From Mariprofundaceae bacterium (GTDB taxonomy: Bacteria > Pseudomonadota > Zetaproteobacteria > Mariprofundales > Mariprofundaceae): DNA of 10,341 nucleotides. Position numbers and translations under genes: made by a program. Shown here piece after piece: positions 6,675-10,341 of the stretch; the stretch's first letter is position 1, and the number at the start of each line of letters is the position of its first letter. The notes under the pieces were generated by a model. That model was not told the DNA's origin, did no database searches, and was given only the letters and a program-made list of their open reading frames with translations. The stretch is taken from positions 1-10,341 of the forward strand of contig WFOJ01000202.1 in NCBI GenBank assembly GCA_015488125.1, given 5' to 3'.

Positions 6675-8358
6675 CGCTGCTGACACGCAATATCTCTTCC
6701 ACTGTCGTCAAGCCGCGCAATACTTTTTTCAAGCCATCATAACGCAGCGGACGGTAGCCGCAAGCCAGTGCGAACTGACGCAGCTCCTGCGTGCTTTTGC
6801 CTTGCAGCATCATTTGTTGCAGGTCGTTATCGACACGCAGGAACTCATGCACGCCAAGTCGCCCAAAATAACCGGACTGATTACAGTTTTCGCAACCTTT
6901 GCCACGATAAAGCGTTGGCATCTCCATCTTTCCCTGCCAATGGAAATAGCAACGCATGTAATCCTCATCGGGTATCCAGGCCTCCCGGCAATGCGGGCAA
7001 ATACGCCGCACCAGACGCTGTGCCATAACGCCAACAATGGAGGGGGCGACAACAAAGGTCTCCACGCCCATATCGACAAGACGGGTCAGCGCTGAAACGG
7101 CATCGTTGGTGTGTAGTGTGGTTAGCACCATATGCCCTGTCAGGGCTGCCTGGGTGGCGATGCGTGCTGTTTCCACATCGCGGATTTCACCCACAAGAAT
7201 CACATCGGGATCCTGACGCAACACGGCGCGAAGAATTTTATCAAAAGTGCGCCCGACTTTGTCGTCCACCTGCACCTGATTGAGCGTCGGGATTTCATAT
7301 TCCACCGGATCTTCAATGGTGATGATATTATGCTCCGGGCGATTCAGGTAATTCAGCGCCGCATAGAGCGTGGTGGACTTGCCTGATCCGGTCGGCCCGG
7401 TGACCAGTAAAATACCGTTGGGCTGGGCCAGCACCTGTCGTACATCCTGTAACACATCTCTGGAAAAATCGAGTTTTTCAATATTCAGGCTGGCAGTCGT
7501 GCCCTGACCGCCTAACACACGCATCACCACTTTTTCGCCATACATGGTCGGCAAGGTTGACATGCGCAAGTCCACTTTCTGTGTTGGCAAGCTAAAGCTT
7601 AAACGTCCATCCTGTGGTCGCAGATGCTCGGTAATATCCATATCTGCCAGTAATTTGTAACGCGCCAACATGGGGTGAAACAATTCCAGCGGTAAACTTA
7701 GCTTTTTCACCATCACGCCATCAATACGAAACCGGAAAATACATTCATGTTGTTTCGGTTCGATATGAATATCACTGGCACGTTCCTTAAGTGCCAGTAG
7801 CAATACTGATTCGCATAATTTGGCCACAGGTTTGGAGGAAACCAGCGCCTCCATTTTCTTTTTCAGCACATTTTCTGGCAGATGCGCCAGGCTTTCCAGA
7901 TCAATATCAGTGGCCAGCTCGTCAAGCTTGGGCGATGATTCATAATGAATCATCATCGCTGTACGAATTTCATCCGGCAGTGTGAATACCGGACTGATCG
8001 GCTTGCCGATCAGTGATTCGAGAAAGCGAAGTTTTTTAGTGTTATTGGGATCGCTAAGAGCAATAGTGACAACGCCATCAAGAATATACACGGGAATCGC
8101 CTGATGCGTTTCCACCTGTTCGCGAGTCATCAGCTTCAATGCATCCTGTTTGAAAATCGTCTTGCCAAGATTCAGATAAGAACGCTGCAGGGCATCGCCG
8201 ACCAACAGACCGGCATCATCACGATCCAGCCATTTGCGATGAATCAACAGCTCGGCAGTGCGTAACAAATCACCCTTGGCATCATTGATGATGCGTTGCA
8301 TATGCACGTCGGGAACATTGCCGCGTTGTGCAAGTTTTTCGAAGACATGATGCTTCAT
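6667..8358 (-). CDS. GspE/PilB/MshE-type secretion or pilus assembly ATPase
   Basis: This is a 563-residue hexameric assembly ATPase of the type II secretion/type IV pilus superfamily. The N-terminal ~140 residues resemble an MshEN domain (nucleotide or c-di-GMP binding in relatives), with DGVVTIALSDPNN (94-106). Then follow RASDIHIEP (193-201), Walker A GPTGSGKST (321-329), the Asp box ITIEDPVEYEI (346-356), Walker B VILVGEIRD (386-394), the His box LTGHMVLTTLHTNDA (406-420), and a zinc site made of C454/C457 and C489/C492 followed by GYFGRLGVHEFL. All catalytic motifs look intact. No pilin, GspF/PilC or other machine component is encoded nearby, so its partner system is unknown. The ATG overlaps the zinc-ribbon gene's stop as ATGA and its own stop overlaps trmO. 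The upstream response regulator suggests signal control. It could be a PilB or GspE homologue; the choice cannot be made from the window. Confidence 0.93.
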   Translation of the reverse strand: MKHHVFEKLAQRGNVPDVHMQRIINDAKGDLLRTAELLIHRKWLDRDDAGLLVGDALQRSYLNLGKTIFKQDALKLMTREQVETHQAIPVYILDGVVTIALSDPNNTKKLRFLESLIGKPISPVFTLPDEIRTAMMIHYESSPKLDELATDIDLESLAHLPENVLKKKMEALVSSKPVAKLCESVLLLALKERASDIHIEPKQHECIFRFRIDGVMVKKLSLPLELFHPMLARYKLLADMDITEHLRPQDGRLSFSLPTQKVDLRMSTLPTMYGEKVVMRVLGGQGTTASLNIEKLDFSRDVLQDVRQVLAQPNGILLVTGPTGSGKSTTLYAALNYLNRPEHNIITIEDPVEYEIPTLNQVQVDDKVGRTFDKILRAVLRQDPDVILVGEIRDVETARIATQAALTGHMVLTTLHTNDAVSALTRLVDMGVETFVVAPSIVGVMAQRLVRRICPHCREAWIPDEDYMRCYFHWQGKMEMPTLYRGKGCENCNQSGYFGRLGVHEFLRVDNDLQQMMLQGKSTQELRQFALACGYRPLRYDGLKKVLRGLTTVEEILRVSSDE

Positions 8359-8657
8359 TGGTGTTGCCGCCGTTTTTTCAGTAGCCGCCGGATGTCTTCC
8401 TGAGAAACCATTTCCTTGCTGATAATCGCCTGATGTTCATCTTCTTCCGCTTCCCTGAGCATCAGCCGGAGGTCAAAACGCAAAAAAGCCGTTGTTTCCG
8501 CTTCGGCTTGTCGATGACGGAGGTCCTCACCACATTGGCCGCAAAAACGTGCATCATCAGGATTAAAATGATGCGCAGAACATTGTCTTCCCGTTAATTG
8601 CACGCCGCACCGACGGCAGTAGGGCAGGCCCACGGAATCTTCGTGCTGACAGTTCAA
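8355..8657 (-). CDS. Small zinc-ribbon protein between a response regulator and an assembly ATPase
   Basis: A 100-residue protein I do not recognise as a named family. Its first 45 residues contain two potential metal knuckle pairs: C3-x-H5 with C14-x2-C17, and C26-x2-H29 (or H30) with C39-x2-C42. The spacing, and the CG turns after the second half-sites (RRCG, GQCG), resemble double zinc ribbons, with His replacing one Cys in each site. Residues 50-100 are charged and probably helical (LMLREAEEDEHQ, then EDIRRLLKKRR), so a coiled or protein-binding tail is likely. The only start upstream of the Cys cluster is TTG at 8657, whose bases overlap the response-regulator stop as TTGA; no ATG is available before residue 66. 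Its TGA overlaps the ATPase ATG. Coupled translation with both neighbours suggests an adaptor for one of them. This is inference; no function is known. Confidence 0.75.
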   Translation of the reverse strand: MNCQHEDSVGLPYCRRCGVQLTGRQCSAHHFNPDDARFCGQCGEDLRHRQAEAETTAFLRFDLRLMLREAEEDEHQAIISKEMVSQEDIRRLLKKRRQHQ

Positions 8658-9064
8658 TGTTGTGTTTCTTTTGCCTTGCGCTCACGCACGTAGGCGTTCC
8701 AGGTTTCACGAATCAGGCCGCGCATTTCCTTCGGCGTAACATCCTTGCGCACATAATTTCGCGCTCCTGCCTCAAGGCATTCCATTACCACATCGGTGGC
8801 AGCCAGTGAAGTCAGCATGATCACTGGCGTTTGCGGTGATTCCGCCATCATGATCTTCAGTGCCTCAGTGCCTTTCAGTCGGGGCATGTTAATATCCATC
8901 AGCACCAGATCAGGTTTTAGTTCCCGAAACATGGCGACGCCCTGCTCACCATCCCTGGCTGTACCGATGACTTCAAGCTTGAGTTGCCTGGCGATCATGG
9001 TTACCATTTTTCGAATATGCGGTTCATCATCAACAATCAATACGCGAATAGGCCGATGAGGCAT
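8654..9064 (-). CDS. CheY-like single-domain response regulator
   Basis: A 136-residue receiver domain with no output domain. From the ATG at 9064 it shows the acidic pair D12-D13 in VLIVDDEP, phospho-acceptor D57 in LVLMDINMP, T85 in VIMLTS and K107 in YVRKD, all in the expected places, so it should be phosphorylatable. After the domain is a short basic tail (YVRERKAK). The frame continues upstream to 9175, but the extra 37 residues are not receiver-like. GGAGAA placed 7 bases before the ATG at 9064 fixes the start. It heads a tightly coupled set with the zinc-ribbon and ATPase genes, so its likely output is by protein contact rather than DNA binding. No cognate histidine kinase is in the window. 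Upstream on its strand a weak TTGAAT-N18-CATATT promoter-like pair is present around 9145-9175, so the set may have its own promoter. Confidence 0.93.
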   Translation of the reverse strand: MPHRPIRVLIVDDEPHIRKMVTMIARQLKLEVIGTARDGEQGVAMFRELKPDLVLMDINMPRLKGTEALKIMMAESPQTPVIMLTSLAATDVVMECLEAGARNYVRKDVTPKEMRGLIRETWNAYVRERKAKETQH

Positions 9065-9071
9065 TGTACTG

Positions 9072-9077
9072 TTCTCC
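9072..9077 (-). promoter_or_regulatory. Ribosome binding site that sets the response-regulator start
   Basis: GGAGAA on the minus strand lies 7 bases before the ATG at 9064. It decides against the longer frame that begins at 9175, which has no such site and would place a non-conserved leader before the receiver domain. A tandem 7-base repeat (GCATCGT twice, one base apart, at 9078-9092) sits immediately upstream. Confidence 0.7.
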
Positions 9078-9220
9078 ACGATGCAACGATGCGTCAAGGC
9101 TAGAACATATTGACATTTCAGTCCAATTTGTTGCAACCCTGCAATATGGGGGAGGTAAGCAAGTACATTCAACAAGCAACCGCGACTGATTGAACAGGGT
9201 AACTGGCTTTACTGGAAAAT

Positions 9221-9631
9221 TCACCCGGGAAGTACATGAAGCACCACCTGCCGCCGCAGATGGCGCTCACGATGTTCGTAAAGAAAAATACCCTGCCATG
9301 TGCCAAGCAGTGCCTGACTACCTGCCACCGGAATATTCAGCGACACTCCCAGCAGCGCCGAACGAATATGTGCCGACATATCATCATCACCTTCATTGCG
9401 ATGACGAAAACCGGGATGACCATCTTCCACCAGACGGGAGAGATACAATTCCATATCATGGCGAACATCAGGATCAGCATTTTCCTGAATCATCAACGAG
9501 CAACTGGTATGCCGGACAAATGCCGTCAACAATCCCTGCTCCACATCCAGTGAAGCCAGCCAGCGCTGAACATCACGGGTCAGTTCATACATGCCACGAC
9601 CCTGGACTTCTACCTCAACTATCGTCTGCAT
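9221..9631 (-). CDS. yjbQ: YjbQ family protein (UPF0047)
   Basis: A 136-residue member of the YjbQ/UPF0047 family. Some members show weak thiamine-phosphate synthase activity, and the physiological role is unsettled. The conserved blocks are all present: VRHTSCSLMIQENADPDVR (39-57), FRHRNEGDDDMSAHIRSAL (75-93) and LGTWQGIFLYEHR (109-121). They include the His and Glu/Asp residues thought to form the active or metal site. Length is typical and no signal peptide is seen. The start is secure: GGGAGGAT lies about 6 bases before the ATG. The monooxygenase gene ends 90 bases upstream, with an imperfect hairpin between them. The response regulator starts 156 bases downstream, so this gene may be a separate transcription unit from it. 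No thiamine genes are nearby. Confidence 0.93.
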   Translation of the reverse strand: MQTIVEVEVQGRGMYELTRDVQRWLASLDVEQGLLTAFVRHTSCSLMIQENADPDVRHDMELYLSRLVEDGHPGFRHRNEGDDDMSAHIRSALLGVSLNIPVAGSQALLGTWQGIFLYEHRERHLRRQVVLHVLPG

Positions 9632-9657
9632 ACGTCATCCTCCCAAGTCTGTTTGAT

Positions 9658-9708
9658 AACCACGAAAAGCACGAGATATGGCTTTGATGTTCGTGTGCTT
9701 TCGTGGTT
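9658..9708. repeat. Imperfect inverted repeat between the monooxygenase gene and yjbQ
   Basis: Arms at 9658-9674 and 9691-9708 pair over the ten bases AACCACGAAA/TTTCGTGGTT and, after a one-base bulge, GCAC/GTGC, around a loop of about 16 bases. It lies between the stop of the monooxygenase gene and the start of yjbQ on the minus strand. No run of U follows on that strand, so it is at best a weak intrinsic terminator or a processing/stability element. The CCACGAAA-GCAC text also recalls dispersed CCACGAA-type repeats seen in several proteobacterial genomes. Confidence 0.55.
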
Positions 9709-9721
9709 TATTCCACAAACA

Positions 9722-10341
9722 TCAGCGAATCATGTGATAATCGCGCAGGCGAAACCACTTGCGCGACAGTATAAACCCTGTCACTGGCTCCGGCGAAAGA
9801 CTGGTGACTTCTTCTTTCATGTTTTTGCGGTAAAACGCCGTGCAAGCGGCATTTTGCCAGACGGTTTGCTGCATTTTCCGGCGCATATCGGCCATATAGG
9901 CAGCCTGCACATCAGCCTTGACATCAATAGCCCTGATACCCGGGTCGCTTTTGACCGCGCTGATCGCCTGCACGATATAATCGGTGGCTGCTTCCATGTA
10001 GGAAAGCTGTGAGCTGTGGCCCGAGCCGGTATTGGGACCGTTGACCTTGAAATAATTGGGGTAACCCGAAACGGTAATCCCCTTGTAGGCAACAGCCTCT
10101 TCTTCCCACTCTTTGTTCAGATGCCGGCCATTGATGCCATACACCTGAAACGTCAACGCCTTTTTCATATCGGAATACGCATAATAGCCTGTGGCATAAA
10201 CAATAATATCCAGCGGAATATGCTGACCGTTTCTGGTGGTAATGCCGTCTGCCGTCATGCATTCAATACCGCTGATGTCCACCTCCACATTGTCGCGGGC
10301 CAGCGCCGGAAGATAGGTATTGCTGGGAATCACACGTCGGC
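9722..10341 (-). CDS. Flavin-containing monooxygenase (Baeyer-Villiger/FMO-like), C-terminal part
   Basis: The gene enters from beyond the right edge on the minus strand. Roughly 206 C-terminal residues are visible (the GTG at 10331-10333 is an internal Val, preceded by Arg-Arg). Relatives are FAD- and NADPH-dependent monooxygenases that oxidise ketones or heteroatoms. Support comes from RRVIPSNTYLPAL, the conserved DIIVYATGYYAY block (usually IvfATGf.a), ISGYP-type text reading VSGYPNYFKVNGPNTGSGHSS, and SYMEAATDYIVQAI, which is characteristic of the C-terminal domain. The FAD- and NADPH-binding GxGxxG motifs and the FxGxxxHxxxW/P fingerprint would be upstream and cannot be checked, so the subclass is unresolved. 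It ends 90 bases before yjbQ, separated by the inverted repeat. No redox partners or substrate-pathway genes are visible. Confidence 0.9.
   Translation of the reverse strand, partial: RRVIPSNTYLPALARDNVEVDISGIECMTADGITTRNGQHIPLDIIVYATGYYAYSDMKKALTFQVYGINGRHLNKEWEEEAVAYKGITVSGYPNYFKVNGPNTGSGHSSQLSYMEAATDYIVQAISAVKSDPGIRAIDVKADVQAAYMADMRRKMQQTVWQNAACTAFYRKNMKEEVTSLSPEPVTGFILSRKWFRLRDYHMIR

Noticed and set aside
6675..6686. GTG start for trmO four codons upstream
   Set aside because: Possible, but the ATG at 6674 gives the shorter overlap with the ATPase gene and begins right before the conserved RPVGIVHS block.
9078..9092. Tandem ACGATGC repeat upstream of the response regulator as an operator
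   Set aside because: Only two 7-base copies, placed between the ribosome site and any promoter; chance cannot be excluded.
9065..9175. Longer N-terminus for the response regulator (start at 9175)
   Set aside because: The extra 37 residues do not resemble a receiver or a signal sequence, while a good GGAGAA site stands before the ATG at 9064.
9190..9687. 165-codon plus-strand frame opposite yjbQ
   Set aside because: Shadow of yjbQ, whose family blocks and ribosome site are clear on the minus strand.
1..10341. CRISPR array, tRNA or rRNA genes, phage or toxin-antitoxin module
   Set aside because: No regularly spaced repeats, cloverleaf, rRNA-like sequence or matching small gene pair was seen on either strand.

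Overview
The window suggests a Gram-negative proteobacterium. It has a SecD/SecF pair, two consecutive lipid A/Kdo assembly genes (waaA, lpxK) and a GspE/PilB-type ATPase with an MshEN-like front end. Base composition is moderate and gene packing is dense, with many overlapping start/stop codons. The gene set would fit several gamma- or Zetaproteobacteria-like lineages, but nothing here fixes the genus.

Left block, plus strand (1-4509): the 3' part of secD, then secF, an Mth938-like (DUF498) protein, waaA and lpxK. Gaps are 21 and 3 bases, then overlaps of 4 and 7 bases, so this is most likely one operon. SecD and SecF form the proton-driven part of the Sec translocon. WaaA adds Kdo to lipid IVA and LpxK makes the lipid IVA that WaaA uses, so the unit links export with outer-membrane lipid assembly. 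waaA has an unusual beginning: only a TTG overlapping the upstream stop, or a non-standard CTG that would restore a hydrophobic N-terminus.

Gap (4510-5038): about 530 bases without an intact gene. It contains the decayed 3' end of an IS30-family transposase with an IS30-like terminal inverted repeat just after it, then unassigned DNA with a candidate promoter leading into the next gene.

Middle (5039-5971): a single plus-strand DHH/DHHA1 phosphoesterase. It ends 7 bases from the convergent minus-strand set.

Right block, minus strand, read from right to left: the C-terminal part of a flavin-dependent monooxygenase (running off the window), yjbQ, then a tightly coupled group: a CheY-like stand-alone response regulator, a small zinc-ribbon protein, a GspE/PilB-type ATPase and trmO. 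Stop and start codons overlap at every junction of that last group (TTGA, ATGA and an 8-base overlap). No pilin or secretion genes lie in the window, so what the regulator/zinc-ribbon/ATPase trio serves is open. That trio is the most interesting part of an otherwise largely housekeeping region. I found no CRISPR array, tRNA, rRNA or phage module.
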